Notes: generated by a model not told the origin, from the sequence alone. 64,000 nucleotides of DNA from Tetracentron sinense (GCA_015143295.1 CM026574.1:14944938-15008937), one strand, 5' to 3'; shown: positions 1-11,788, counted from the stretch's first letter. Translations and numbers: made by a program.

Positions 1-756
1 TGAAATTATGACAATAGATGTTACGGGACATGGAGAATTTGGTTATGCTTCATAGCATACACTAGATGTACATAAATTGTTTGTGGTGTATGATTATTGA
101 ATATTTGTTTTTTTAGCATTTAGTTTGAGAAAGGTGTTTGATTAAGGATGTTAATTTTGTAGCTTTTAATTTAAGGTTAGTAATGATTATTAGAAATAGA
201 GAACAATTACATGTGCAATTAGGTCTCACAAGCATATGTATTACTTCTATATACATAAATAAAGTATACCATAATTTTATATTAGAATATATAATCTTAA
301 AATCTGTGCTATTAATAATGTGTATTAGACAATTTCTTTTCATCCAATTTGCATTTTTCAATTTTATTTTATTTTTTGTCCCGTGCGATGCACGGGGTGT
401 TTTTGGTAGTATTTATTATAAGTAAGGATTATCTAATAAAAAATTTAATCACTTAAGATAAGATAAGTCGGGACTTTCCAATCGATTCCTCGTTTTTGGT
501 TAATTCAACTACAATACAAGTCGGTAGCTCAAGGCAAGACAAAGGACTTTCTTATAGTCCTTTCAAGCCTCTATTAATAAATTGTCCTTTCAGGTCTCTA
601 TTAAGGAGCGTTTTAGCTCCATTTCTTGTATCTTTCTAATATGGTTAAATAAAATGTTAATTAAGGGGCATGCCAAGGTCCTTTAAAATGTTCTGGGTTA
701 ATTAACAATTTTTTTTTTAAAAAATAAATAATAAAGAGCCCTTAACAAGGTTTGAA
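1..756. other. Gene-free AT-rich stretch
   Basis: No coding region is supported; the longest open frames are short and AT-driven. The only notable motif is a CCCGTGCGATGCACGGG palindrome near 381-398, which recurs in related form near 8765 and 11806 and looks like part of a dispersed repeat. Confidence 0.5.
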
Positions 757-920
757 CACCTCACCTCTTGCGTGAGTGGTAGGGGTGTGTCCTTCGATAG
801 AGGGAGGTCTAGGATCCAATCCTCTTGGGTATGAGTTGCAAGAGCTTCACTGCCTAAGCTAACCTCTGACCGTACTGACTCTACTACTCTACTAATGTAT
901 GTCTACACCAAAAAAAAAAA
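757..920 (+). mobile_element. tRNA-derived SINE
   Basis: The element has an internal Pol III promoter-like layout: an A-box-like GTGAGTGGTAGG near 772 and a B-box-like GGATCCAATCC near 812. It ends in CTACACC followed by an A run. A 7-bp GTTTGAA lies immediately before (750-756) and after (921-927), so it is probably the target-site duplication. The ACC-A(n) end is shared with the other SINEs of this window. Confidence 0.65.
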
Positions 921-927
921 GTTTGAA

Positions 928-1659
928 ATGTTAAAAATATCAATAAATTTAGCCCCAAAACCGATTATTTCTAAAACTTTGATTATTTCGGCAAAATGAT
1001 AAAAGAAAATTAAAATATTTTATTGAAACAAAATATTCTCACTAGCCCGTGTTTCACCAAATTTCAACTGAAATAAGTAATTTTTTGTATCTAATATATT
1101 TACATAAATATCATTATTCTAATTTTTGAAACAAATTTTAAAAATTAGGAAATTTCACGAAAAATTGAAAATATATCAAATTTTTTGAAAAGTATTTCAA
1201 TAAAATATTGGTTTATGTTAAAAAAATTATATGAAAAATTTTGGCCGAAATCATGAAGCTTGTGATAAATGTCATTTTGGTTTCGGAGGGGGGAATGACA
1301 CCGAAATTTGGTGAATTAATTCCAAAATTTCAAATCATGGTACTTACCAATATAATAGTAACAAAAAAGGGAGAATGTAATGGGTATTACTTATTAAAAA
1401 ACAATAAAATTTTAATTACCAAAATAGATTGCTATTAAAAGAAAAATAGATTGCTATCTAATAAAATAATATAATACGTTCAAAAAAATTATTAAAACAT
1501 ATATTTTTTTTAATTGAAAAGAAAACACGGTACTGTCATGCAGTTTTCTTTTTTTTTTTTTTTTTTTTTGGGGGTGGGGGGCATACATCTCTCCCTTTTT
1601 ATCACCACATGTCGGATGATGTGTGGACATCCGAGCGCACGCCTCGGCCGCCGTCCACT
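928..1659. other. Gene-free AT-rich stretch
   Basis: AT-rich sequence with poly-A and poly-T runs. A short block near 1588-1640 (TCTCTCCCTTTTTATC and following) recurs in diverged form near 28049-28090, so it is a dispersed repeat of unknown class. No gene is supported. Confidence 0.45.
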
Positions 1660-1710
1660 AGAGGTAATCTTTTTTTTTTGGTAAACTCAGTAACACCACC
1701 AGAGGTAATC
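1660..1710 (-). mobile_element. Tail-only retroposon insertion, 31 bp
   Basis: A direct repeat AGAGGTAATC (1660-1669 and 1701-1710) flanks 31 bp that start with a T run and contain GGTAAAC. Read on the minus strand this is ...GTTTACC followed by poly-A, the same 3' end as the SINEs here. It is best explained as an extremely 5'-truncated retroposition event. Confidence 0.5.
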
Positions 1711-2154
1711 GGATGCCTTCTTTTGGTGGGTAATATAATATGTATGATATCATTTGGTAGGCAAAAACGAGCTGGTTAGGCAGAACCAAAACCAGTTGCA
1801 GATAGATGTGTACGTCATGATCTCTCTCAACACTCAAAAGTCTCAAGCTAGGGGATGATTTTGTTTATTACTTTCTAGAGTTGCATTTAGATGAGCATAG
1901 ATAGGAAATTAGCTTGGACATACAAATAATGCACGTAAAAGATGACACCTTATGGATGAGATATACATATATTTCGTCACCGTTGAACTCGGTACGCATA
2001 TGCAACTCTCTCTCTCTCTTACGAAGTTGATTATCTTGCATGGGAATTTAAATGGATTTCTCTCATCTAACCCTTCAAAAGGTATGATTCATCAACATAT
2101 CCACACTACTCCACGCGGATTTTAACGTACCCTTTTTCCAGAGAGAGAATAAGT

Positions 2155-2330
2155 CGACACCTTTTTTTTTCTAACTACGGTTGAAAAAAATTAATATCTT
2201 TTCCTAAAAATAGGATAGGTGGGTGAGCCCTATGGGTGGGTGAATCTTAACCACAGTTAAGGGGTGTCTAAAGGGACACATGGCGACCTCAGGGGCATAA
2301 ATGGACTCTCCGAGTCTGGTTATAAAAGTA
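2155..2330. repeat. Partial hairpin repeat with TTAACCACAGTTAA core
   Basis: It carries GGTGGGTGAATCTTAACC, then ACAGTTAAGG, then GGGACACATGGCGACC. The same series of motifs recurs near 8560, 11835, 12490, 33215 and 45470, in several cases as both arms of a long inverted repeat. Here only one arm is clear. Confidence 0.45.
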
Positions 2331-2835
2331 GAGGATTTCATTCCTTTGGTCTTTTTAAATCATAGAAGCTATAGAAGAGGTTGGTTAAGTGCAGAAAAAA
2401 CATGAAGTTGTTAAAGGAGATGCTCTACCGTTACAGGTTGCCTGCCAACCTGCCTCGGTGAAGCCTCAACGTTCCTCAACCGTTCTCACTATTCCAAACC
2501 AGGAAAGTCGAATTACCAAATGATCCACTTACTTGATCCAAACTACGATAGTGCCCCTCATACAATAGTAACATATTAATATGGTATTATTACATTAATG
2601 GCTTTTAGTTTTACTTGTCTTTGCTCAAAGAGAAGGGAGACTCTGCAATGGGCTTTTAGATGATCTTCTGGATCTTAAATGGGTTGGATTAATAAGTAAG
2701 TAGATTTCACATAGAAAGATTGTCAAACCCACCATTGGATGGGTCTCACTAAGAGGTTTCTGATCAGGCGAAATTCAGTGAAGCATTCTGCAAGGAGCTT
2801 TGAGAAACCATGCAACCAAAGTCTGTTTCTGACCT
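2331..2835. other. No gene seen
   Basis: Anonymous sequence without a supported open frame, RNA gene or recognisable repeat. Confidence 0.4.
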
Positions 2836-2881
2836 AGATGACCCTTTGGTTTTTTTTTTTGGTGAAAGATGACCCTTTGGT
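2836..2881 (-). mobile_element. Tail-only retroposon insertion, 16 bp
   Basis: A perfect 15-bp duplication AGATGACCCTTTGGT (2836-2850 and 2867-2881) flanks only 16 bp, a T run then GGTGAA. On the minus strand this reads TTCACC plus poly-A, matching SINE 3' ends here. The length of the duplication makes chance unlikely. Confidence 0.6.
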
Positions 2882-3291
2882 GGGTACCCATGAAAATGGG
2901 GTTCCGAAATCCACATGGAGACAATGTGTAGGTCTTATTCACGGATGGATCTTTCCGTAGTTCCGATCCGAATGCAAAATCCATGGTAGTACTACTCTAG
3001 AATTTATGATTTTTATTGTATTTAGAAGCATTTTGAGAAGAAAATGACTATAAGAAAAATGATAATATGTTATAGGTAACTCATTTATTAAATTAGTAAT
3101 GTTGGTAATAATATTAGACAAATACTACTACACTACTACTACTAATAATAATAATATTAATATTAATAGTATTAGTAACAATAATGAAGATGGATCTTGT
3201 AACTAACAAAGGGTTTTATTACTACTAACAATCCAAATCTAAGATGCCATTTCTTTCTCATTGGATAAAGTACGAGCGTAGTTAAGAACTT

Positions 3292-3455
3292 GGGCAATGC
3301 TAGCTACACTTTCTTTTCTAAATTCACTTTTTTCGATGAGAAAGAAATGTGTTATTGTCTTCCATTAAGAAAAAGACACGTGTTTTCAACTAACAATTTC
3401 TTCTCTAATAAAAAAAAATAACGAGTCTTCAAAGAAAGTGACGCTAGCATTATCC
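3292..3455. mobile_element. Mutator-type MITE, family C copy 1
   Basis: A 164-bp palindromic element. Its ends are GGGCAATGCTAGC and GCTAGCATTATCC, and the arms pair through ACTTTCTTT/AAAGAAAGT. It is flanked by a perfect 9-bp target-site duplication TAAGAACTT (3283-3291 and 3456-3464), the length typical of Mutator-like transposons. No coding capacity. Confidence 0.8.
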
Positions 3456-3551
3456 TAAGAACTTGGGCTTCCCATGATTGCATCAAATTAAGACCAGGTG
3501 GGTTTGGGTCATGCAAATATCATGAGGTATATAGGATCCTAGTTTTAGATG

Positions 3552-3718
3552 GGCTTTGCTACAGACACCCCCTTAGGGCCGAGACCACCGAGACTGTGCT
3601 CTTAGAGCACGGGATTTAGGTGGGCCCATTTCACATGGTAGGCCCCACCTGAAATCCCGTGCTCTTAGAGCATGGTCTCTATGGTCTCAGCCCTAAAGGG
3701 GTCTCAGTAGCATTTCCC
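3552..3718. mobile_element. Mutator-type MITE, family A copy 1
   Basis: A 167-bp foldback. The left arm reads GGCTTTGCTAC then CTTAGGGCCGAGACCACCGA, and the right arm is the complement, ending GTAGCATTTCCC. The centre GAGCACGGGATTT pairs with AAATCCCGTGCTC. The flanks TTTTAGATG and TTTAAGATG form a 9-bp target duplication with one mismatch. A partial further copy starts at 3727. Confidence 0.75.
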
Positions 3719-3726
3719 TTTAAGAT

Positions 3727-3778
3727 GGACTTTGCTACTGAGACCCCTTTAGGGCCGAGGCCACCGAGACTCTAACCC
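3727..3778. repeat. Partial family A MITE, interrupted
   Basis: Starts GGACTTTGCTACTGAGACC and follows the family A left arm for about 50 bp, then stops where a different inverted-repeat element begins. The insertion of that element, or a deletion, probably removed the rest. Confidence 0.55.
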
Positions 3779-3919
3779 TATGTTTGGTTGCCGAGAAAAT
3801 AAGTAAAAACATGGAAAAGAAAATCAAATTGGACAAAACACAAGTAAAAATTGCATTAGAAATCCAAAATTTTCTTCTCTTTTCCATGATTTAACCTATT
3901 TTCTCGGCAACCAAACATA
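3779..3919. mobile_element. MITE with long terminal inverted repeats
   Basis: A 141-bp element with about 22-bp inverted ends: TATGTTTGGTTGCCGAGAAA at the left and its complement at the right. The interior also pairs (GGAAAAGAAAA with TTTTCTTCTCTTTTCC). Superfamily is not certain because no clean target duplication is visible. Confidence 0.65.
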
Positions 3920-4362
3920 ACATAAAGGAATTTACAATTCCTTTCCAACCTAAAGCACCTAACCCTAGTTGATCCTTCTGCAGAGGCTCTTTCGGTCATT
4001 CAGAACAAAATCAAGGGTATCATGAAATAATACTTCAAAACAAGGGTTTTTTCTGTATTCCTTAAATAGGTGAAAAATGGTGTCAAGTTCTCAAACTTTT
4101 TAACAAGATATAAAAAGAAGAGATAAAAAGGAAGCTAGTAGAGGGAACAATGCCTTAGGAGAAGAGGGGTGTTTTAACAATTTTAGCTTAAAGCTTTCAA
4201 ACAAGTGGGACAAGCAAATCTCTCTCTCTCTCTCAAGAGATGAGATCAGATTAGAGTTGTGGAACAGGTAGCGTGAAACACAATCCTCAAAATGCCTTTT
4301 AAGTGGCTTTAAAAGGAAAGATACAACGACCAAATAAACCTAGAGCTTATCAAAAGGCTACA
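3920..4362. other. Upstream region of the UPF0496 gene
   Basis: No gene is supported. It contains a short CT/GA microsatellite near 4218-4234. A possible TATA element, TATATAT, follows at about 4363-4369, some 130 bp before the proposed start codon at 4498. Confidence 0.35.
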
Positions 4363-4497
4363 TATATATCTTCCTTGTATGATTGTGAAGATAGACAACT
4401 TAGATATTAGAAATTCGGTTTAGATGTCCATGAAAGCAGTTGAGACCTTCCTCATGTGACCCAAACCACAAACTTCACTCTAAAGCAAGAACATAAG

Positions 4498-6579
4498 ATG
4501 TGGGCAAGGTTCAGAGCTTCGAAGATCGCCAAAGGTATTTTAATACAATTTTGTTTTTTATTTTATTTCGATACCTAAGAGAGAGAGATTGATAAATAGA
4601 TATCGGATAGAAGTTACTGTAAAGATAACATGCTCATCTTCCCCGATGGTTGATATTGATGGGAAGGTCTTGGACAATATATGGTGTAATACCATGTTTA
4701 AAGTCTTATTCAGCAATGAAAATTAATATAAAATATTTTTTTTTCTAAATTTTGTTTAAGTATTGAGGAAAATTTGTGTCCACTTTGTTTCTGTTAATTA
4801 GTTTACTTGAAGTTCATCTAAAAATGAATTGACTTGTTTATTAAAGTTTACTTTGAAACTATCCTCTCTTTTTTTTCATTTCTATCCGAAACATCGCAAA
4901 AAATCCAACCACTTATTGAATTCTTATTATATATTTTTATTTTCTTTTTTATATCTTAATAGGATGAAATTTGTAGTTTGACTAAATTATCTACACTTCC
5001 AATAGTGCATACATGTTCATATACGTTGAGAGTCCATCGATGTTCATAGACTGAAATTTTGAATTGAGTACATGTTGTGTTGCTATGTATATATGGAAGG
5101 ATTGGGTTAGTATTTACTGGTTCAAGCTTGGTATTTAACTGATCATTCAAAAGTAGGCACTGGCTCATATGATTATGAGCATCCTTTCTTGTAATTTTCA
5201 GATTACAACCATCAAGATATTGATAGAAAAGAGATTCTACTGAATAGCTTGATTAATTACAATGGCTCCTCCTTAAAGGATTATATAGAGATTACATGAG
5301 TCTCAAGATAGAAACAATATCACATCATAATCATATCTAATCCTAAACAAATCTTCTGTATTCTCTAAACCTATCTCTAATAGATATTGTCCATAAATAG
5401 AGCTTTGCAGAACAAAGGGCATGCAGACCCACATAAAATAGCACCTGCAATTAAATTTTTATATGATCTACATCAGAAATTGCTAAGTTAATTTATCAAA
5501 TTCGTTTTTTGTTTTGTCTTTCAGATGGCGAGGAATTGAGAGTTGCCCGTCGAAGCTTCAATGTTAATGAGGAGTACCTCAGTGCATTGAGAACCAAATC
5601 ATATGCCGATTTCTTCACTAGAGCCCAGTTACTCGTAAACAAGTCATCATCCCCGTCTTACAGCCATAGCAATATATTTGAAATCCTCCTCGAGCCCGGG
5701 CAAGAAACCATTGCCACTATTCTCGAATCGACCATCTTTTCTAAGAAACCTAATCTCAAAGACCTCATTCTCAAGTACTTCAATATTAGTGCCGAGGCGT
5801 CTAGAATTTGCAGTCACCTTCTAACAAGTATCAACCAAATCCAGTCTAACTACCAATTTATCCAGCAGGCACTTGATATAATTGGTGATTATTCTCCCGA
5901 GCAATCAAACTATGTGATGTCTGAACTCAATTCATTTTATCTCCTGAACAACCCATTTTCCAATCCTAATCAAGATGATTTCAAGATGATTCATGATCAG
6001 TACTTATCAGTGTTGCACCACCTAAAATCAAATAGAAAAAAAGTGACTAGGAAGATTAAGTTTATCAAATATTTCAAGCAGGCAACGGGAATTTGCATAA
6101 CGGCAGCCTGTGGTTTGGTTGCAGTCACAGCTATCGTTCTAGCAGCGCACACCCTCACTGGGTTACTGATGGGACCAGCAATCTTCAGTTTCCCACCGAT
6201 GCGATTGAAGAAAAAGGTATTAAACTTTAAATTTTTAAGAAGTGGGTTTCTTAGGAAAGTTGTGGAGCAACTTGATCTAGCAGCTAAGGGAACCTATATT
6301 TTGAATAGGGATTTCGATACAATGAGTCGAATCGTTGCCCGTATTCACGACGAGATTGAACACAACAAAGATATGATACAGTTCTGTCTGGAGAGGAGGG
6401 CAGATAGGTTTCCTTTGCAAGAAGTGATGAAAGAGCTTAGGAAGAGCAATATTGGGTTCATGAAGCAAGTAGAGGAGCTTGAAGAACAAGTATATTTATG
6501 TCTTGTAACGATAAATAGAGCCAGAGTATTAGTGATTAAGGAAATGACAACATCTTGTGTAGATAATTTAGTGCAATAG
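4498..6579 (+). CDS. UPF0496 (DUF677) family membrane protein
   Basis: Plant-specific family of unknown biochemical function with a DUF677 domain. The long exon (5525-6579) carries the family's N-terminal pattern NVNEEYLSALRTKSY, a hydrophobic segment at about residues 201-233 of the spliced protein and coiled-coil-prone C-terminal helices (VEELEEQVYLCLVTINRARVL). The long open frame could start at ATG 5509, but that ATG lies before the acceptor TTTGTCTTTCAG (ends 5524) and is probably intronic. An upstream 37-bp exon 4498-4534 starting MWARFRASKIAK has a GT donor at 4535, and its phase exactly fits the acceptor: G plus AT gives Asp. The spliced product is 363 residues, normal for the family. 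The short first exon is inferred from phase and position only; the family assignment is firm. TATATAT at 4363-4369 could be the TATA box. Confidence 0.8.
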
Positions 6580-7090
6580 CTATGAAGGACATGTATATTA
6601 CGTTCTTTAATTTTGTGTAATTATGAAAATATTGCCTTAAGTTCTTACGAGGCCGCTCTCTTTTTGATAGGTGCAGATTATATTACATGAGATGAAACAT
6701 ATTGTTGATTAGCCGAATTCATAGTATTAATTAATTAGATGTCTTTCAACCAGTGAATTCACATAAGAAGAAGAAGAAAAAGAAAGAAGAAAAAAGAAGA
6801 AGACACCGCATCAACTATTGATTCTTAGAGAGTTTAGGAAACCTACTCCATTTAAGGAGTAGTCTCTTAGTGCATCATCGCTTGCTGGTTTAGGGGTAAG
6901 GTTTTATGTTCCCTCATTGATGTAATTGACGTTTTAATAAACATGTAGAGGTCTTGCCTAACCCTCTTCCCTCACCGACTGGATTTGTTTCAAAAAAACA
7001 GTATTAGATGCCTCAGGAACATGTTTACCTGCAATAATTATATTGAGGCATCATATCCTAGTAAACTAGGAGCGATAAAACTAGTTTATT
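6580..7090. other. 3' flank of UPF0496 gene, no gene
   Basis: No coding sequence is supported. It has a GAA-rich low-complexity tract near 6768-6805. Confidence 0.4.
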
Positions 7091-7298
7091 GTGATTTGCA
7101 ATCCATTTTGAGAAGTTAAATGATAATATCCAATAATCAAATATTTTTGATAAACTAGCTTAATTAATTATCTTCTATATATAAATTTATTGCTATTATG
7201 ATTTGCATTCCATTTTGAGAAGTTAAATGATAATATCCAATAATCAAATATTATTGATAAACTAGCTTAATTAATTATCTTCTATAAATTTATTGCTA
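7091..7298. repeat. Tandem duplication, 107-bp unit
   Basis: Two adjacent copies (7091-7197 and 7198-7298) share TGATTTGCA, CCATTTTGAGAAGTTAAATG and GCTTAATTAATTATCTTC in the same order, with a handful of substitutions and a short ATAT length difference. No coding content. Confidence 0.85.
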
Positions 7299-7494
7299 AG
7301 AAGCTCCTCAAAAATTTGAAAAATAAATAAATTGATTTCTCTAATCAATTTCAAACAAGAATTCAACTAGTGACATTCCCGTAGCGAGAGAGCTAGATAC
7401 TCAATGGAGTTAATAAAGAAAGAGACTAGATCAGGAACTAACTAGTTCATAATAAATAGAGTTTTACATGCCTACAAATTATTGGTATTATGAT

Positions 7495-7971
7495 TAGGGC
7501 TGCACAAAGCCCGATCGGCCCATTGATGTGGCTCGGCTCGGCCCGATATCAGCCCAAATTTTAAGCTCTAACGGGCCAAGCCAAGCCTAAAAAAAAGCCT
7601 AAAAACTCAATCAAGCCGAGCTCGGGCCAACCTTGTACGGCTCGGCCCGACTCGATTGAAGTTCGGTTCGGCCTGAACTCGGCTCGAATATTATTAAAAG
7701 ATAATAAAAATATTATTTATATATCATTATTATATATATAAATAATAGAAAATATTATTTTTTTTTAAAAAAGGATTCAAGCCGAGCTCGAGCCAAGCCA
7801 AGCCCAGCTCGAGCTTGAATCAATTCAGGCCAAGCCGAGCTTCGAGCCACGATTTTGAATTTGGGCCAACCTTCAAGCCGCACTTTCAAGCTCCATTTCG
7901 GGCCAAGCAGGGCTTCGGGCCTCGATCAAATCCATTCAAGCCGAGCCGGGCTTGGCCCGAATACAGCCCTA
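7495..7971. mobile_element. Non-autonomous hAT element
   Basis: A 477-bp element bounded by TAGGGCTG at the left and CAGCCCTA at the right, flanked by 8-bp target duplications ATTATGAT (7487-7494) and ATAATGAT (7972-7979) with one mismatch. Both ends are rich in GGCTCGGCCCGA/AAGCCGAGC motifs that form a long imperfect hairpin, a pattern familiar in plant hAT MITEs. It encodes nothing. Confidence 0.8.
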
Positions 7972-8262
7972 ATAATGATTCAGTCACTGTATATAACTGT
8001 ATTTACGCTTTCATCGTAATCATTCGTTCTGCATCATAGTGATGTCTCATTTGTCAAATTTCACCATCTTCGTTCAAATCGCCCAAACGAGGTTTCATTT
8101 GTAAAAACCGAATTCGGACCGAGCCTGGCCCAATCCACTATGTTAGGGTACGACTTCGGCTTGCATTCAGATCCAATTGCATGAGCCGGACTAGGTTCAA
8201 CATTTCCTTTACCGGGCTGGACCTGAAAAGCACAAACCAGTCCCATCAACAACTTTACCCTT

Positions 8263-8422
8263 TACACACTGCGGGGATAGCCCAGCGATTGTGTATCCCC
8301 CTCACTAGGAGGGAGGTGCCCGGGTTCAACCCAGGAGGGTGTGTGTGGTTGTTGATTCCACCCTGAACAGGGACTAACCCCTACTACTAACCAGACTGCC
8401 AAAAAAAGTGAGGAAAAAAAAG
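8263..8422 (+). mobile_element. tRNA-derived SINE
   Basis: Contains A-box-like GATAGCCCAGCGATTG (8275-8290) and B-box-like GGGTTCAACCC (about 8323-8333), then an A-rich end after CTGCC. The 10-bp target duplication CTTTACCCTT is present at 8253-8262 and 8423-8432. Confidence 0.8.
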
Positions 8423-8510
8423 CTTTACCCTTAGATACCTATAAAAATAAAAAGTTAAATAAGAAATATTTTATAGGAAAATAATCACCTCCTCCGTCGG
8501 TGACACGAGA

Positions 8511-8735
8511 AGGGGTGTCTTGGCTCCAATTTTCTTGCCTTGTGTCCTCCTTCTAACCTTATTTAACTGTGGTTAAGATTCATCCATCCTTAGGGTTCAC
8601 CAATCTACCCTTGGTTTTAGAAAAATAAAATTTTAAAAAATTAACTAAAGGGTTAAAAAAAAAACTAACCCTAGTTAATGGGAGTTGAAGGGTCGGCTAT
8701 TGGAGAGGAGGAGGAATAGTCCCCGACGAGGGGAC
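8511..8735. repeat. Hairpin repeat with TTAACC core
   Basis: Contains TAACTGTGGTTAAGATTC, then CTTAGGGTTCACC and TACCCTTGG, the reverse complement of the series seen near 2210-2260. It is one arm or a diverged copy of the dispersed hairpin family. Confidence 0.5.
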
Positions 8736-8864
8736 TATTGTTCTATTTTATATACTAGCAAATACCCCGTATGATGCATGGGTGTGATATAATAATAATA
8801 ATGAGACTTAACTTTGACAGCTTGTTGAAAATGAAACCGATTATGTATATATAAGTAATATGTT

Positions 8865-9019
8865 GCAACCCGCCTCCTGTGGTGTGACCCAATGGTGTGG
8901 TGTGGCCTCTCTCATTGAGAGGTATCGGGATCCATTCCCCGGTAATGAGTAGCAAAAACTCTAGTCCTGAATGCAAACTACTAACGTAGGTAAAGGATAC
9001 CCTCCAACAAAAAAAATGT
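8865..9019 (+). mobile_element. tRNA-derived SINE
   Basis: A-box-like TGACCCAATGGTGTGG (8885-8900), B-box-like GGGATCCATTCCCC (about 8928-8941), and the end CCTCCAAC plus A run. Perfect 10-bp target duplication GTAATATGTT at 8855-8864 and 9020-9029. Confidence 0.8.
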
Positions 9020-9056
9020 GTAATATGTTTTTTTTGTTGGGAAGTGTAATATGTTT
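9018..9056 (-). mobile_element. Tail-only retroposon insertion, 13 bp
   Basis: A 13-bp duplication GTGTAATATGTTT (9018-9030 and 9044-9056) flanks TTTTTGTTGGGAA. On the minus strand this is TTCCCAAC plus A run, like a SINE tail. It sits on the right target duplication of the adjacent SINE, so the same site was used twice. Confidence 0.5.
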
Positions 9057-11788
9057 ATAACATATATATGTACATGTCAATTTCGGATACCAAATAAGTA
9101 TGACAAATATATCTTTATCTTTATAGTCCCATAGTTGGTGATGGAATCTTACACTTTAGTCACAATGCAATATGTGAGATTTGCAATAATAGTATTGTAT
9201 ATTAGAAGAACAAAATAATAAATTGATATCTTAGCAAATTTTTATATGAAGAACATTATGGAAGTTCTAAATCCCTCAATAGAAGAGTTGGGTGATTTTG
9301 TTACTAAAGATTGTAGTTGTAGAGCAAATGAAATCTTAATAAACATATAATGACATGACAATTCATATGTACATGGACCAATGAGGACCAACCTTAGGTT
9401 TGCAAATGGATATCCCAAGTTCGCCTATCACTTCTCAAGAAAATATCAATTTTTTTTCAATCGTCAAGAAATATCAATTTTCAAGATATAGAAGATATTA
9501 CCTCAATTACCGGATCTGCAATTTAATCCATAATATTCAATTTTTTTTTTGGCATGCATGCATGATATAATTACTGAATGCGCTCGATAGCTATCAAGTG
9601 CTAGACAGTCCGATCCAAAATTCAAAGGCGCCAAAATGATAGTCTAACTTGCATGTATTAAATGTTGGACCTCATGCCATCAATTTTGGGCTGTTAGATT
9701 TTCGATCGTTACGGTCCAGAGTGCATGATAACATTTGGCAAATTTTTTATTGGTTAAGAGACGATTTCATGTAATCTACCAACAAAAAGAATTAAAATAA
9801 AGGAACTAAGACAATGTCATTATAGATCCAAACACAACCAAATGAATATAATAGTCAAAAATATCATTGCTAACTTCTATCTTGGACAAATTTACACAAT
9901 GTCTTTTTTATCCTGTTATATACTCCTATTTGAATACATATGCAAGTTTATATTAAGGAGATATGTTTGAGGGGGAAGCAATTCTTGACCCATTGCTAGT
10001 GTGTCCTTCATTTTCTCTTCATCTTAACCCCACGTGTCTACTAGCATGGCACATTTTCTTAATTAATCATTTATTTAATAAAAATTATTAATTAAAGCCA
10101 TTATAATTTGGTATTTGATCTCGTTTGATCCACGGTCAAATCCAGAAAAGGGTTTGATTGTTGAATATCCGCCTGTCTCTTAACCTAGATCAAATACAAA
10201 ACTTGCTAATCGGGCTTGTGGCTAACCGTAACAACAAAAAAAAAAAAAATGAGTGAGGCTTCTAGAAGGTTCTATTTAGGCAGTTGTGTTGGGATGGGTC
10301 ATGCCATGAGTTTAGTATTAGATCATATTTGAGTCTGGTTTAAGAGGCCAAGCCCCAAAAAAACGAAAACAAACAATACCCATCATCAATATAGTAGTAG
10401 CTCTTATTGTCACTAAATTCTCTTGTTTAAATCATGAAGAAAGACAAGGAGGATGTATAGAGATCTATCCTAGTGTATTGTCGTTTAAAAGAAGGTACCT
10501 AATTTTTGGTCTATTCAGCCTCAAAACTTGTCGTACTCAAACCCGTAGACGAAAAAAGTAAATCTAAAAAATAATATATACATCAAATGACAAGATCAAT
10601 AGAAATCATATTGTCGCTGTATCAATTATCGTATTTGGTTTTAATCTTTTGGACTCGCTCAACGTCTGTGTAAAGGCAGAGATTCTTGTGCTTCATGCGT
10701 TAAAAAAAAAAAAACATAGTTGATAATTTAGTCATCTAACGTGGGCAGGTATACAAATAGCCACAAAATCTGAACCGCATATTAACACAAAACTTATTTG
10801 GGAGAACACCATTCTCAAGCAAGCGGGTGCCTATCTAGCATGAGCGTTAGATAGAGCTTGACAATAGGACCAGGACTTGCAGCATTTGAAGCAACTGGTG
10901 TCACAATATCTTAGAAGCATGTTTGGCTTGCTCCCATTAACCATCCAGGCACCTACTTATCTGACATTTTCTCTAGTTATGCTACCACAATGGGCTCCCC
11001 AGTTTCAACCATCTCTAAGTATTGTTTGGTCAATCAATAAATTACAATATGTGCTCTCATTCTCTGGGACACACAATATATGAACATACTTTTGTGAACT
11101 TGTGGGATCCTTTGAATGGAGGGCCATGAACTTTTAAGTTTGCACTGGATTTAGAGTTTAGATAAATAATTCCACACTAAAATGTGCTTGAGACATTAAA
11201 TAATAATATATAAAAAAAAAGATGAAAGAAATTAAATAACTCATGGTTATACGCTGGTAGACAAACAACACATAATCTAAACCATGGATTAACAAAAAAA
11301 AATTTGATTAAAAAAATGAAAAAAATCTAGAATACTCACCGCACTTGTTTGATTCGGGAAAAGAGGGAAAGTGAGAGAGATCACTCAAAAGGGAGCGAGA
11401 GATATATAGGGGAGTGATTAGAGAGGCATTGGAGGCTCAACTCTTTAAGGAGAGAGAGATGAAGTGAAATGGTTTCGCTGGGAGATGTAAAAGTCTAGGA
11501 ATCCTCTTTGTTAGGAATGAAGGTTTAACTATTAAGAATGGAGATTTCGTTGGAAGATGAATGGTTATTTCCTAGGTACCGTTAACTATTTTCCTATAAA
11601 CTATGAAGTATAATAATCTGGGTATTTATTATTATAATAATTAATTGAGGTGGGTAAGGAGAGAAGAAGGGTTGAAGAGCAATAATTAATTGGGGGTGTG
11701 TAACGTGTAAGTTGAAGAGAGGCAGTTACACTTATAAGTTAACGTGTAACCAATAATTAAGTGTGTAACGTGTAAGTGGCTTTATTAG
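9057..11788. other. Gene-free intergenic stretch
   Basis: No complete gene. Poly-A runs near 10238, 10700 and 11212. Around 10858-11035 one + frame reads coherently across a single stop (…KHVWLAPINHPGTYLSDIF…) and might be a gene fragment, but I could not name a family. The rest is anonymous AT-rich sequence. Confidence 0.4.

Noticed and set aside
5509-5524. ATG at 5509 as start of the UPF0496 protein
   Set aside because: It lies within a pyrimidine-rich stretch ending in CAG, a splice acceptor; family N-termini do not begin MFCLS, and an upstream exon fits in phase.
7815-8039. Open frame of 74 residues in the hAT MITE
   Set aside because: It follows the GC-rich repeat arm and crosses the element boundary; no domain.
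8263-8422. tRNA gene
   Set aside because: It has A- and B-box-like motifs but no cloverleaf; the poly-A end and target duplication make it a SINE. The same holds for 757, 8865 and 45643.
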